A DNA stretch of 64,000 bases from the NCBI RefSeq assembly GCF_038096165.1, contig NZ_CP151076.1:5701501-5765500 (forward strand), written 5' to 3'. How positions within the stretch are numbered: position 1 is the stretch's first letter; every line of letters begins with the position of its first letter. This DNA is from Pseudomonas sp. G.S.17 (lineage in GTDB: Bacteria > Pseudomonadota > Gammaproteobacteria > Pseudomonadales > Pseudomonadaceae). This document shows, in pieces, positions 46,678 through 56,385 of this stretch. A program made the position numbers and the translations under genes. The notes beneath the pieces are model-generated. The model saw only the letters and a list, made by a program, of their open reading frames with translations. It was not told where the DNA came from and did not search any database.

Positions 46678-47928
46678 ATGCAGCATTACTCAGGCTTCGG
46701 CCTTCTGAAACACTCCCTCAGCCACCACGAAAACTGGCAGCGCATGTGGCGCACGCCGACCCCGAAAAAGGTCTACGACGTGGTTATCGTCGGCGGCGGC
46801 GGGCACGGTCTGGCCACGGCTTATTACCTGGCTAAAGAGCACGGCATCACTAACGTGGCCGTGGTCGAGAAAGGCTGGCTGGGCGGCGGCAACACGGCGC
46901 GCAACACAACTATCGTGCGTTCCAACTATCTGTGGGACGAATCGGCGCATCTGTACGAACACGCGATGAAACTGTGGGAAGGCCTGTCTCAGGACCTGAA
47001 CTACAACGTGATGTTTTCCCAGCGTGGCGTTTACAACCTGTGCCACACCTTGCAGGACATGCGTGATTCCGAGCGTCGGGTCAGCGCCAACCGCCTCAAT
47101 GGCGTGGACGGCGAATTGCTCAACGGCAAACAGGTCGCGGACGAAATCCCGTACCTGGACTGCTCGAAAAACACCCGTTACCCGATCATCGGCGCAACCG
47201 TGCAGCGGCGCGGCGGCGTGGCCCGTCACGACGCCGTGGCCTGGGGCTTTGCCCGTGCCGCCGATGCCTTGGGCGTGGACTTGATCCAGCAGACCGAAGT
47301 GATCGGCTTCCGTAAGGAAAACGGCGTGTGTGTCGGCGTGGAAACCAATAAAGGCTTCATCGGCGCCAAGCGCGTCGGCGTGGTAACGGCCGGTAACTCC
47401 GGGCATATGGCGAAACTGGCCGGCTTCCGTTTGCCGATCGAATCCCACCCGCTGCAAGCGCTGGTGTCCGAGCCGATCAAGCCGATTATCGACAGCGTGA
47501 TCATGTCCAACGCCGTACACGGTTACATCAGCCAGTCCGACAAGGGCGACCTGGTGATCGGTGCCGGTATCGACGGCTACAACGGCTATGGCCAGCGCGG
47601 CTCTTATCCGGTGATCGAACACACCGTGCAGGCCATCGTCGAGATGTTCCCGGTGCTGTCCCGGGTACGCATGAACCGTCAGTGGGGCGGCATCGTCGAC
47701 ACTACGCCGGACGCTTGCCCGATCATTTCCAAGACGCCAGTGCCGAACATGTTCTTCAACTGCGGTTGGGGCACCGGTGGCTTCAAGGCCACGCCGGGCT
47801 CGGGCAACGTGTTTGCCGCCAGTCTCGCCAAGGGCGAAATGCACCCGCTGGCAAAACCTTTCTCCATCGACCGTTTCCACAACGGTGCGTTGATCGACGA
47901 ACACGGCGCAGCGGCTGTCGCCCACTAA
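46678..47928 (+). CDS. soxB: sarcosine oxidase beta subunit
   Basis: 416 residues. The N-terminal dinucleotide-binding fold is [20 protein letters not shown], and the covalent-FMN region of heterotetrameric sarcosine oxidase follows in the chain. It carries the sarcosine-oxidising flavin site. The enzyme turns sarcosine, oxygen and THF into glycine, hydrogen peroxide and methylene-THF. Second gene of the operon, 14 bases before soxD. Confidence 0.97.
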   Translation: MQHYSGFGLLKHSLSHHENWQRMWRTPTPKKVYDVVIVGGGGHGLATAYYLAKEHGITNVAVVEKGWLGGGNTARNTTIVRSNYLWDESAHLYEHAMKLWEGLSQDLNYNVMFSQRGVYNLCHTLQDMRDSERRVSANRLNGVDGELLNGKQVADEIPYLDCSKNTRYPIIGATVQRRGGVARHDAVAWGFARAADALGVDLIQQTEVIGFRKENGVCVGVETNKGFIGAKRVGVVTAGNSGHMAKLAGFRLPIESHPLQALVSEPIKPIIDSVIMSNAVHGYISQSDKGDLVIGAGIDGYNGYGQRGSYPVIEHTVQAIVEMFPVLSRVRMNRQWGGIVDTTPDACPIISKTPVPNMFFNCGWGTGGFKATPGSGNVFAASLAKGEMHPLAKPFSIDRFHNGALIDEHGAAAVAH

Positions 47929-47942
47929 CAGGAGAAATCCCT

Positions 47943-48269
47943 ATGTTGCATATCTTCTGTCCTCACTGTGGCGAACTGCGCTCCGAAGAGGAATTCCACG
48001 CATCCGGCCAGGCGCACATTCCGCGTCCGCTGGATCCGGGCGCTTGCACTGACGAGCAATGGGGCGACTACATGTTCTTCCGCGATAACCCGCGCGGCCT
48101 GCATCACGAACTGTGGATCCACGCCGCCGGTTGCCGTCAATACTTCAACGCCACCCGCGACACCGTGACTTACGAAATTCTCGAGACCTACCCGATTGGC
48201 GCCAAGCCGCAGTTCACTAACAAGGCATTCGGCAACCAGGCAGCCAGCGGCGAGGGAGACAAGGTATGA
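47943..48269 (+). CDS. soxD: sarcosine oxidase delta subunit
   Basis: 108 residues from the ATG at 47943 with AGGAGA upstream. It begins MLHIFCPHCGELRSEEEFH, with the zinc-binding CPHC pair and further histidine/cysteine ligands (GCRQYFN). A small structural subunit. Its stop overlaps the soxA start by four bases. Confidence 0.96.
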   Translation: MLHIFCPHCGELRSEEEFHASGQAHIPRPLDPGACTDEQWGDYMFFRDNPRGLHHELWIHAAGCRQYFNATRDTVTYEILETYPIGAKPQFTNKAFGNQAASGEGDKV

Positions 48270-51200
48270 GCCAGAATAATCGACTGCCCAACGGCGGCCG
48301 CATCGACCGCAGCAAGGTGCTGAATTTCACCTTCAACGGCCAGACCTACCAAGGCTTTGAAGGCGACACCCTGGCCGCTGCATTGCTGGCCAACGGCGTC
48401 GACATCATCGGCCGCAGCTTCAAGTATTCCCGTCCACGCGGCATCTTCGCCGCCGGTTCCGAGGAGCCGAACGCGGTGCTGCAAATCGGCGCGACCGAAG
48501 CCACGCAAATCCCCAACGTGCGCGCCACGCAACAGGCGCTGTATTCGGGCCTCGTCGCGACCAGCACCAATGGCTGGCCGAGCGTCAACAATGACGTGAT
48601 GGGGATTCTCGGCAAGGTCGGCGGAAAGCTGATGCCGCCGGGTTTCTACTACAAAACCTTCATGTACCCGCAATCGTTCTGGATGACTTACGAGAAGTAC
48701 ATTCGTAAGGCCGCCGGCCTCGGTCGTTCGCCGACTGAAAACGATCCGGACACCTACGACGCGATGAACCAGCACTGCGACGTGCTGATCGTCGGCGCTG
48801 GCCCCGCCGGTCTGGCAGCGGCACTGGCGGCTGCACGCAGCGGCGCCCGGGTGATTCTCGCCGATGAACAGGAAGAGTTCGGCGGCAGCCTGCTGGACAC
48901 TCGCGAAAGCCTCGACGGCAAGCCTGCCGCTGAATGGGTCGCGACGGTTATCGCCGAACTGAAAGGCCTGAAGAACGTGGTGCTGCTGCCACGCGCCACG
49001 GTCAATGGCTACCACGACCATAATTTCCTGACCATTCACGAACGCCTCACCGATCACCTCGGCGACCGCGCGCCAATCGGCCAGGTGCGTCAGCGCATGC
49101 ACCGTGTGCGTGCCAAGCGCGTGGTGTTGGCGTCCGGTACTCACGAACGTCCGCTGGTTTACGGCAACAACGACGTGCCGGGCAACATGCTGGCGGGCGC
49201 GGTTTCCACTTACGTTCGCCGTTACGGCGTGGCACCGGGCAAGAAACTGGTGCTGTCCACCAACAACGATCACGCTTACCGCGTCGCGCTGGACTGGCTC
49301 GACGCCAGCCTGCAAGTGGTGGCGATTGCCGATGCCCGTCACAACCCACGTGGCGCGCTGGTTGAAGAAGCCCGCGCCAAAGGCATTCGCATCCTGACCG
49401 GCAGCGCCGTGATCGAAGCGCGCGGCAGCAAACACGTGACCGCAGCGCGCATTGCCGCTATCGACGTCAAAGGCCATCGCGTCACCAGCCCTGGCGAATG
49501 GCTCGATTGCGATCTGGTCGGCAGCTCCGGCGGCTACAGCCCAATCGTTCACCTCGCTTCGCACTTGGGCGGCAAGCCGGTCTGGCGTGAAGATATCCTC
49601 GGTTTCATACCGGGTGAAGCGCCGCAGAAACGCGTTTGCGTCGGCGGCGTGAACGGCGTTTATGCACTCGGCGACGCACTGGCCGATGGTTTCGAAGGTG
49701 GCGTACGCGCCGCCAACGAAGCCGGGTTCAAAGCGGTCGAAGGCGTGTTGCCAAAAGCCTTGAGCCGCGCGGAAGAGCCGACGCTGGCGCTGTTTCAGGT
49801 GCCGCACGACAAAACCACCGCTCGCGCGCCGAAGCAATTCGTCGACCTGCAAAACGACGTCACCGCTGCCGCCATCGAACTGGCAACCCGCGAAGGCTTC
49901 GAGTCGGTCGAGCACGTCAAACGCTACACCGCGCTGGGCTTCGGCACCGATCAGGGCAAGCTGGGCAACGTCAACGGTCTGGCCATCGCCGCCCGTTCGC
50001 TGAACGTGACCATCCCGGAAATGGGCACCACCATGTTCCGCCCGAACTACACGCCGGTGACGTTCGGCGCTGTGGCCGGTCGTCACTGCGGGCACATCTT
50101 CGAGCCGGTGCGCTTCACCGCGCTGCACGCCTGGCACGTCAGGAACGGCGCCGAGTTTGAAGACGTCGGCCAGTGGAAACGTCCGTGGTATTTCCCGAAA
50201 AAAGGTGAAGACATCCATGCCGCCGTTGGCCGCGAATGCAAAGCCGTGCGCGACAGCGTCGGCCTGCTGGATGCCTCGACCCTTGGCAAGATCGACATTC
50301 AAGGCCCGGATGCCCGGGAGTTTCTCAACCGCATCTACAGCAACGCCTGGACCAAGCTCGACGTGGGCAAGGCGCGCTACGGCCTGATGTGTAAAGAAGA
50401 CGGCATGGTTTTCGACGACGGTGTTACCGCCTGTGTCGCCGACAACCATTTCATCATGACCACCACCACCGGCGGCGCGGCACGCGTGCTGCAATGGCTG
50501 GAAATCTATCAACAGACCGAATGGCCTGACCTGAAGGTGTACTTCACTTCCGTGACCGACCATTGGGCGACCATGACCCTGTCCGGGCCGAACAGCCGCA
50601 AGCTGCTCGCCGAAGTGACCGACATCGATCTGGGCCGTGAAGCGTTCCCGTTCATGACCTGGAAGGAAGGCTTGGTCGGCGGCGTTCCGGCGCGGGTGTT
50701 CCGCATCTCGTTTACCGGCGAGCTGTCGTACGAAGTCAACGTCCAGGCCGACTACGCCATGGGCGTGCTGGAAAAAATCGTCGAAGCCGGCAAGAAGTAC
50801 AACCTGACGCCGTACGGCACCGAAACCATGCACGTGCTGCGCGCCGAGAAGGGCTTCATCATCGTTGGCCAGGACACTGACGGCTCGATGACCCCGGACG
50901 ACCTGAACATGGGCTGGTGTGTCGGTCGCACCAAACCGTTCTCGTGGATCGGCTGGCGCGGGATGAATCGCGAAGATTGCGTGCGTGAGCAACGCAAGCA
51001 GCTGGTTGGCCTGAAACCGGTTGATCCGACCAAATGGCTACCCGAAGGCGCGCAACTGGTGTTCGATACCAAACAAGCGATCCCGATGCAGATGGTCGGC
51101 CACGTGACGTCGAGCTACGCGGTGTCTTCGCTGGGTTATTCGTTCGCCATGGGCGTGGTCAAAGGCGGCTTGAAGCGCATGGGCGAACGCGTGTTCGCAC

Positions 51201-51283
51201 CGTTGGCCGATGGCAGCTTCATCGAAGCCGAAATCGTGTCTTCGGTGTTCTTCGATCCGAAGGGCGAGCAGCAGAACGTTTGA
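48266..51283 (+). CDS. soxA: sarcosine oxidase alpha subunit
   Basis: 1005 residues. Domains in order: a 2Fe-2S-like N-terminal fold without the cysteine set (residues ~1-110), an FAD/NAD-binding domain (CDVLIVGAGPAGLAAALAAA, ~165-185), and a C-terminal GcvT-like folate-binding domain (~600-1005). It houses NAD and the tetrahydrofolate site, where the methyl-derived carbon becomes methylene-THF. It spans the largest reading frame of the window. Confidence 0.97.
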   Translation: MSQNNRLPNGGRIDRSKVLNFTFNGQTYQGFEGDTLAAALLANGVDIIGRSFKYSRPRGIFAAGSEEPNAVLQIGATEATQIPNVRATQQALYSGLVATSTNGWPSVNNDVMGILGKVGGKLMPPGFYYKTFMYPQSFWMTYEKYIRKAAGLGRSPTENDPDTYDAMNQHCDVLIVGAGPAGLAAALAAARSGARVILADEQEEFGGSLLDTRESLDGKPAAEWVATVIAELKGLKNVVLLPRATVNGYHDHNFLTIHERLTDHLGDRAPIGQVRQRMHRVRAKRVVLASGTHERPLVYGNNDVPGNMLAGAVSTYVRRYGVAPGKKLVLSTNNDHAYRVALDWLDASLQVVAIADARHNPRGALVEEARAKGIRILTGSAVIEARGSKHVTAARIAAIDVKGHRVTSPGEWLDCDLVGSSGGYSPIVHLASHLGGKPVWREDILGFIPGEAPQKRVCVGGVNGVYALGDALADGFEGGVRAANEAGFKAVEGVLPKALSRAEEPTLALFQVPHDKTTARAPKQFVDLQNDVTAAAIELATREGFESVEHVKRYTALGFGTDQGKLGNVNGLAIAARSLNVTIPEMGTTMFRPNYTPVTFGAVAGRHCGHIFEPVRFTALHAWHVRNGAEFEDVGQWKRPWYFPKKGEDIHAAVGRECKAVRDSVGLLDASTLGKIDIQGPDAREFLNRIYSNAWTKLDVGKARYGLMCKEDGMVFDDGVTACVADNHFIMTTTTGGAARVLQWLEIYQQTEWPDLKVYFTSVTDHWATMTLSGPNSRKLLAEVTDIDLGREAFPFMTWKEGLVGGVPARVFRISFTGELSYEVNVQADYAMGVLEKIVEAGKKYNLTPYGTETMHVLRAEKGFIIVGQDTDGSMTPDDLNMGWCVGRTKPFSWIGWRGMNREDCVREQRKQLVGLKPVDPTKWLPEGAQLVFDTKQAIPMQMVGHVTSSYAVSSLGYSFAMGVVKGGLKRMGERVFAPLADGSFIEAEIVSSVFFDPKGEQQNV

Positions 51284-51287
51284 TCGA

Positions 51288-51339
51288 TTCGCGAGCAAGC
51301 TCGCTCCCACAGTTGTGGGAGCGAGCTTGCTCGCGAAAG
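51288..51339. repeat. REP palindrome inside the sox operon
   Basis: TTCGCGAGCAAGCTCGCTCC..GGAGCGAGCTTGCTCGCGAA is a perfect, almost loop-less inverted repeat of about 24 bases per arm between soxA and soxG. Confidence 0.95.
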
Positions 51340-51394
51340 CCGCGCCGTAAATGTTCAGCCCTATGAAACAACAGAATTCAGGAACAGGTGCTCT

Positions 51395-52027
51395 ATGACC
51401 ACAGCCAACGTTTACCAGCAGCGGCCAACGACCGGCGAAAAAGCCGAGTCACCGCTGTTTCATGCCGATCTCAACAAGCTGGTCGGTAAAGGCCGCGCCA
51501 ACCCTGGCGTGCTCCTGCGCGAGAAGAAACTGCTCGGCCATCTGACGATTCGTGGCGATGCCCACGATCCGGCGTTCGCTGCTGGCATGGCGACCGCCAC
51601 CGGCATGGAACTGCCCAAGGCCTTGACCGTGGTCATCAACGGCGAAAGCTCGCTGCAATGGCTCGGCCCGGATGAATGGCTGCTGATCGTGCCCAGCGGT
51701 GAAGAGTTTGCCGCCGAACAGAAGCTGCGCGCAGCGCTGACCGGTTTGCACATTGCCATCGTCAACGTCAGCGGCGGTCAGTCGATCCTTGAACTGACCG
51801 GCTCGAAAGTCCGCGAAGTGCTGATGAAATCCACCAGCTACGACGTGCACCCGGACAACTTCCCGGTGGGCAAGGCGGTTGGCACGGTGTTCGCCAAGTC
51901 GCAACTGGTCATCCGCCGTACGGGCGAGGAAACCTGGGAACTGCTGATCCGCCGCAGCTTCGCCGATTACTGGTGGATGTGGTTGCAGGATGCCAGTGCC
52001 GAGTATGGCTTGAGCATTCAGGCTTGA
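51395..52027 (+). CDS. soxG: sarcosine oxidase gamma subunit
   Basis: 210 residues, start ATG at 51395. The chain resembles the folate-binding GcvT-like fold in small form (LQWLGPDEWLLIVPSGEEF; SGGQSILELTGSKVREVLMK). It completes the SoxBDAG heterotetramer. A REP palindrome in the 111-base gap after soxA may lower or adjust its transcript level. Confidence 0.95.
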   Translation: MTTANVYQQRPTTGEKAESPLFHADLNKLVGKGRANPGVLLREKKLLGHLTIRGDAHDPAFAAGMATATGMELPKALTVVINGESSLQWLGPDEWLLIVPSGEEFAAEQKLRAALTGLHIAIVNVSGGQSILELTGSKVREVLMKSTSYDVHPDNFPVGKAVGTVFAKSQLVIRRTGEETWELLIRRSFADYWWMWLQDASAEYGLSIQA

Positions 52028-52030
52028 TAT

Positions 52031-52098
52031 TGCTCGCGGCTAAAGCCGCTCCTACGGGCGACATACAGGCTCCGTAGGAGCGGCTTCAGCCGCGAGCA
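52031..52098. repeat. REP pair, GTAGGAGCGGCTTCAGCCGCGAGCA subtype
   Basis: Inverted copies at 52031-52055 and 52073-52098, between soxG and purU. Confidence 0.9.
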
Positions 52099-52129
52099 GC
52101 GCCGACACATTTCCAACAAGGATTAACCA

Positions 52130-52987
52130 ATGAGCCGCGCCCCCGACACATGGATTCTGACTGCTGACTGCCCAAGCGTACTGGGCACGGTGGACGCGGT
52201 GACCCGCTATCTGTTCGAGCAGGGCTGCTACGTCACCGAGCACCATTCTTTTGATGACCGGCTCTCCAGCCGCTTCTTCATTCGCGTGGAATTCCGTCAG
52301 CCCGATGGTTTTGACGAGCAGGGCTTTCGCGACGGTCTGGCCGAACGCGGGCAAGCCTTCGGCATGATCTTCGAGCTGACCGCGCCGAACTATCGCCCGA
52401 AAGTGGTGATCATGGTCTCCAAGGCCGACCACTGCCTGAACGACCTGCTCTACCGCCAACGCATCGGCCAGTTGTCCATGGACGTGGTCGCAGTGGTGTC
52501 CAACCATCCGGATCTCGAACCGTTGGCGCGCTGGCACGAAATTCCGTACTACCATTTCCCCCTGGACCCGAACGACAAGCCGGCGCAGGAGAGCAAAGTC
52601 TGGCAAGTGATCGAAGAGTCCGGCGCCGAACTGGTGATTCTCGCCCGCTACATGCAAGTGCTGTCGCCGGACCTGTGCCGCAAGCTGGACGGCAAGGCGA
52701 TCAACATTCATCACTCGCTGCTGCCGGGCTTCAAGGGCGCCAAACCGTACCATCAGGCCTACAACAAGGGCGTGAAACTGGTCGGCGCCACCGCGCATTA
52801 CATCAACAACGATCTGGACGAAGGCCCGATCATTGCCCAGGGCGTCGAAGCGGTTGATCACAGCCATTACCCTGAAGACCTGATCGCCAAGGGCCGGGAT
52901 ATCGAAGGCCTGACCCTGGCTCGGGCCGTGGGGTATCACATTGAAAGGCGCGTGTTTTTGAATGCCAACAGAACGGTAGTGCTGTAA
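52130..52987 (+). CDS. purU: formyltetrahydrofolate deformylase
   Basis: 285 residues. An N-terminal ACT domain (WILTADCPSVLGTVDAVTRY) is followed by the formyltransferase-like catalytic domain with INIHHSLLPGFKGAKPYHQA and the final DHSHYPEDLIAKGRDIE. It hydrolyses 10-formyl-THF to formate and THF, which returns THF to sarcosine oxidase. Placed after soxG as in P. aeruginosa (purU2). Confidence 0.95.
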   Translation: MSRAPDTWILTADCPSVLGTVDAVTRYLFEQGCYVTEHHSFDDRLSSRFFIRVEFRQPDGFDEQGFRDGLAERGQAFGMIFELTAPNYRPKVVIMVSKADHCLNDLLYRQRIGQLSMDVVAVVSNHPDLEPLARWHEIPYYHFPLDPNDKPAQESKVWQVIEESGAELVILARYMQVLSPDLCRKLDGKAINIHHSLLPGFKGAKPYHQAYNKGVKLVGATAHYINNDLDEGPIIAQGVEAVDHSHYPEDLIAKGRDIEGLTLARAVGYHIERRVFLNANRTVVL

Positions 52988-52999
52988 ACGCAATCCCCT

Positions 53000-53052
53000 G
53001 TAGGACCGGCTTTAGCCGGGAGGACGTCCTCCCGGCTAAAGCCGGTCCTACG
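53000..53052. repeat. REP palindrome, TAGGACCGGCTTTAGCCGGGAGGAC family
   Basis: Perfect inverted repeat with a tiny loop between purU and fdhA. Confidence 0.93.
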
Positions 53053-53096
53053 GGATCGCAAACATCAATATCAAGCAAGCACCCCAGAGCAATCAG

Positions 53097-53127
53097 TGCG
53101 TTGCTGCTACACCGACAAAGCAACGCA
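53097..53127. promoter_or_regulatory. perfect inverted repeat upstream of fdhA
   Basis: TGCGTTGC (53097-53104) and GCAACGCA (53120-53127) are perfect inverted halves separated by 15 bases, 37 bases before the fdhA ATG. It may be an operator or a leader hairpin, and it is not part of any REP family here. Confidence 0.5.
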
Positions 53128-53164
53128 TTTCCCCGCGACATAACAACAAAATCGAGGTGAAAGC

Positions 53165-54364
53165 ATGTCTGGCAATCGTGGTGTGGTGTATCTCGGCGCT
53201 GGCAAGGTCGAAGTACAGAAAATTGACTATCCAAAAATGCAGGATCCGCGCGGTCGCAAGATCGAGCATGGCGTCATCCTGCGCGTGGTCTCTACTAACA
53301 TTTGCGGCTCGGACCAACACATGGTGCGCGGCCGTACAACCGCACAGACCGGCCTGGTGCTGGGGCATGAAATCACGGGGGAAGTGATCGAAAAAGGCAC
53401 CGGCGTCGAGAACCTGAAAATCGGTGATCTGGTGTCGGTTCCTTTCAACGTGGCGTGCGGCCTGTGCCGTTCATGCAAGGAGCAACACACCGGTGTCTGC
53501 CTGTCGGTCAACCCGGCTCGTCCCGGCGGCGCTTATGGTTACGTCGATATGGGCGACTGGACCGGTGGCCAGGCGGAATACGTGCTGGTGCCGTATGCCG
53601 ACTTCAACCTGCTGAAGCTGCCTGACCGTGACAGGGCCATGGAGAAAATTCGTGACCTGACTTGCCTGTCCGACATTCTGCCGACCGGTTATCACGGTGC
53701 CGTGACTGCGGGCGTTGGGCCAGGCAGTACGGTGTATATCGCGGGGGCAGGCCCGGTCGGTCTGGCCGCAGCGGCATCGGCGCGCCTGCTGGGCGCCGCA
53801 GTGGTGATCATCGGTGACGTGAATCCGGCCCGTCTGGTCCACGCCAAAGCTCAGGGTTTCGAGATTGCCGACCTGTCGCTGGACACCCCGCTGCACGAAC
53901 AGATCGCCGCGCTGCTGGGCGAACCGGAAGTGGATTGCGCGGTTGACGCCGTAGGCTTTGAAGCCCGCGGCCATGGCCACGCAGGCGTGCAACATGAAGC
54001 TCCGGCGACCGTCCTCAACTCGTTGATGGGCGTGGTGCGCGTTGCAGGCAAGATCGGTATTCCCGGCCTGTACGTGACGGAAGATCCGGGCGCAGTGGAC
54101 GCCGCAGCAAAAATGGGCAGCCTGAGCATCCGCTTCGGCCTGGGCTGGGCAAAATCCCACAGTTTCCACACCGGCCAGACCCCGGTCATGAAGTACAACC
54201 GCCAACTGATGCAAGCCATCATGTGGGACCGCATCAAGATCGCAGACATCGTGGGTGTCGAAGTCATCAGCCTCGACGACGCACCACGCGGTTACGGCGA
54301 GTTCGATGCGGGTGTGCCGAAGAAGTTTGTGATTGATCCGCACAAGTTGTTCAGCGCGGCGTAG
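53165..54364 (+). CDS. fdhA: glutathione-independent formaldehyde dehydrogenase
   Basis: 399 residues, matching the P. putida enzyme (398). It is a zinc-dependent long-chain dehydrogenase: catalytic site NICGSDQHMV and GHEITGEV, structural zinc CGLCRSCKEQHTGVC, NAD fold VYIAGAGPVGLAAAASAR. It oxidises formaldehyde released by betaine and sarcosine demethylation to formate. GAGGTG precedes the ATG. It has its own leader, so it can be transcribed separately from the sox operon. Confidence 0.96.
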   Translation: MSGNRGVVYLGAGKVEVQKIDYPKMQDPRGRKIEHGVILRVVSTNICGSDQHMVRGRTTAQTGLVLGHEITGEVIEKGTGVENLKIGDLVSVPFNVACGLCRSCKEQHTGVCLSVNPARPGGAYGYVDMGDWTGGQAEYVLVPYADFNLLKLPDRDRAMEKIRDLTCLSDILPTGYHGAVTAGVGPGSTVYIAGAGPVGLAAAASARLLGAAVVIIGDVNPARLVHAKAQGFEIADLSLDTPLHEQIAALLGEPEVDCAVDAVGFEARGHGHAGVQHEAPATVLNSLMGVVRVAGKIGIPGLYVTEDPGAVDAAAKMGSLSIRFGLGWAKSHSFHTGQTPVMKYNRQLMQAIMWDRIKIADIVGVEVISLDDAPRGYGEFDAGVPKKFVIDPHKLFSAA

Positions 54365-54397
54365 CTCGTCCAGGCGGCAAACGTCGGTCCTACGGCT

Positions 54398-54487
54398 GTA
54401 GGACCGGCTTTAGCCGGGAGCAGGTCTGTAGATTCGTCGCATGGCTAAAGCATAAAAGACGCTCTCCCGGCTAAAGCCGGTCCTACG
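54398..54487. repeat. REP pair with decayed extra arms, GTAGGACCGGCTTTAGCC family
   Basis: Left copy at 54398-54421 and right copy at 54463-54487; a partial complement (CGGTCCTACGGC) precedes the left copy, and GCTAAAGC remains in the middle, suggesting an older third element. Confidence 0.85.
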
Positions 54488-54615
54488 ACCGAGGGGAATC
54501 GTCCAACGGTGCATCCCCCCAACAGACGAACGCAAGGAACATTCCCCCGCCCAACCCTGTCAAACACGTGTTTTTACCGGCTTGCCGGATTTTTTCCGTC
54601 TGAGGGGTTGTTTCA

Positions 54616-55185
54616 ATGAAGATTTCACGCGGTGTAGCACTGGCATCGTTGATGGCTCTGGCCGCAAGTCCGGTGTTCGCCTTCAACCTGAACGACGCAG
54701 CCAATGCTGTCTCCAACGCCACCAACGGCAATCAGAAAGCGACCGCTGCGCCGGAAGCCGCTGGCCTGCTGAACTTGCTGGGCAGCAATCTGAATGTCAC
54801 TCCGGAACAAGCCGTCGGCGGTACTGGCGCGCTGTTGGGTCTGGCCAAGAACAAACTCGCCGGCAACGATTACAGCCAACTGACCAAATCGGTGCCGGGC
54901 CTGGATCAACTGGCCGGGACCAGCGCCTTGAGCAGTCTGGGCAGCCTCAATGGGCTGGGCAATGTATTGGGCGGTTCCGGCAACAGTGCCAGCAGCTCGA
55001 TCCTGAATAGCGCGTTGGGCAACGTGCAAAGCATGGCGGACGTGAACAAGGCGTTCTCCGCGCTGGGCATGGACAGCTCGATGGTCAGCCAGTTTGCCCC
55101 GCTGATTCTGCAATACCTCGGTCAGCAAGGTGCCGGTGGCTCTGCGCTGCAAAGCTTGGGCAGCCTGTGGGGCAGCGGCAGCTGA
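54616..55185 (+). CDS. secreted DUF2780 (VcgC/VcgE) protein
   Basis: 189 residues. A Sec signal peptide (MKISRGVALASLMALAASPVFA) ends near residue 22. The mature part is low in complexity, rich in Gly, Ser, Leu and Asn, with the repeating LSSLGSLNGLGNVLGGSGNS segment and the helical NVTPEQAVGGTGALLGLAKN block of DUF2780. Function is unknown. It is transcribed towards the acyltransferase gene and probably ends at the hairpin at 55198. Confidence 0.8.
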   Translation: MKISRGVALASLMALAASPVFAFNLNDAANAVSNATNGNQKATAAPEAAGLLNLLGSNLNVTPEQAVGGTGALLGLAKNKLAGNDYSQLTKSVPGLDQLAGTSALSSLGSLNGLGNVLGGSGNSASSSILNSALGNVQSMADVNKAFSALGMDSSMVSQFAPLILQYLGQQGAGGSALQSLGSLWGSGS

Positions 55186-55186
55186 T

Positions 55187-56080
55187 TCAGTCTGCCAGCG
55201 CATCGCCCCGCAACAGGGCGATGCGCGCATCTTTGTCCAGCCACAGCTGGTTGACCCAGCCCTGCACTTTTTCGCGAAACAGCGGATCGTTTTCGTAATC
55301 GCCTTGCCACAACGCGGGATCGAGTTCCCGGGTCTGGATATCGATGATCACGCGCGGCACGCCTCCGCAGAGTAAATCCCAGAAGCCCGGAATCCGCTCG
55401 CTCGGGTAAACCACGGTCACGTCCAGAATCGCGTCCAGCTGTTCGCCCATGGCGGCAAGGACGAATGCCACGCCGCCAGCCTTGGGTTTGAGCAAGTGCA
55501 CATAAGGCGAGTTTTGCTGCGTCTGTTTCGCCGCTGTGAAGCGCGTACCTTCCAGATAGTTGACCACCGTGACCGGCTGAAGCTTGAACAGCTCGCAGGC
55601 CTGCCGCGTGATGTCCAGATCGTGGCCTTTCAGTTCCGGGTGTTTAGCCACGAACGCCTTGCTGTAGCGCTTCATGAACGGGTAATCCAGCGCCCACCAG
55701 GCCAGGCCCAGCAGCGGCACCCAGATCAATTCCTTTTTCAGGAAGAACTTGAAGAACGGCGTACGGCGGTTCAACGCTTGAATCAACGCCGGGATATCTA
55801 CCCAGGATTGATGGTTGCCGATGACCAGATACGACGTGTCGTTACGCAGCTTTTCATCGCCGCGCACTTCCCAGCGCGTCGGTATGCACAGGGCGAAAAT
55901 CAGCTTGTCGATCTCGGCCCAGGTCTCGGCGATCCACATCACCGCGGCGGACATGTGATCGCGCATATGCCCCTGAAAGATCAGTTTGAGCAGGGCAAAA
56001 ACCAGCAGCGGGCCGATCATGACCAGTGTGTTGAGCAGCAACAGCAGCGTGACAAAACAGCCGGTGAGCAGGCGGCGCAT
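55187..56080 (-). CDS. 1-acyl-glycerol-3-phosphate acyltransferase family protein (YihG-like)
   Basis: 297 residues. A long N-terminal hydrophobic segment (residues ~5-35) precedes the acyltransferase motifs: NHQSWVDI (the HX4D catalytic box) and VNYLEGTRFT (the EGTR substrate box). It should acylate lysophosphatidate or a similar lipid at the inner membrane. E. coli YihG is a minor PlsC-like enzyme affecting fatty-acid composition and motility. Confidence 0.9.
   Translation of the reverse strand: MRRLLTGCFVTLLLLLNTLVMIGPLLVFALLKLIFQGHMRDHMSAAVMWIAETWAEIDKLIFALCIPTRWEVRGDEKLRNDTSYLVIGNHQSWVDIPALIQALNRRTPFFKFFLKKELIWVPLLGLAWWALDYPFMKRYSKAFVAKHPELKGHDLDITRQACELFKLQPVTVVNYLEGTRFTAAKQTQQNSPYVHLLKPKAGGVAFVLAAMGEQLDAILDVTVVYPSERIPGFWDLLCGGVPRVIIDIQTRELDPALWQGDYENDPLFREKVQGWVNQLWLDKDARIALLRGDALAD
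55198..55226. terminator. perfect hairpin at the convergent 3' ends
   Basis: GCGCATCGCCC-N7-GGGCGATGCGC, an 11-base perfect stem lying inside the last codons of the acyltransferase gene and 13 bases after the DUF2780 stop. There is no T-run, so it may act as a processing barrier rather than a classic terminator. Confidence 0.4.
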
Positions 56081-56229
56081 AAAGAACTCTTACAATTTTT
56101 CGGGCCGCCATCATAAAGAGACCGGGCATCAACGCCAAATCCATTGGTCGTCGACAAATGTTTCACCAGGTTACGATTAGGCTGTAAGCAGCGAACGAAG
56201 TTGAGTCCTGATGTCTAAAACCGCAACTA

Positions 56230-56339
56230 TTGTGGGAGCGAGCTTGCTCGCGAAGACCCTGGTTCAGCTTCCGCAGATGTTTCGGGGGTGCTGGTCTCTT
56301 CGCGAGCTTACTCGCTCCCACCAAAGCTCGCTCCCACAG
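56230..56339. repeat. REP cluster, TGTGGGAGCGAGCTTGCTCGCGAAG family
   Basis: A left copy at 56230-56255, a right copy at about 56298-56321, and a third partial arm (AAAGCTCGCTCCCACAG) ending at 56339. It occupies most of the 305-base divergent gap 56081-56385; I see no other feature there. Confidence 0.88.
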
Positions 56340-56385
56340 ATAATGGCGTTCCAACTCAGTCTGTCTGACAAGAGGTACCTCCCAC

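Noticed and set aside
48188..50992. Open frame of 934 codons on the minus strand
   Set aside because: It is antisense to soxA, whose protein is certain. Long antisense frames are a common result of GC-rich codon bias, and the translation is rich in His, Gln, Arg and Ala without any recognisable fold.
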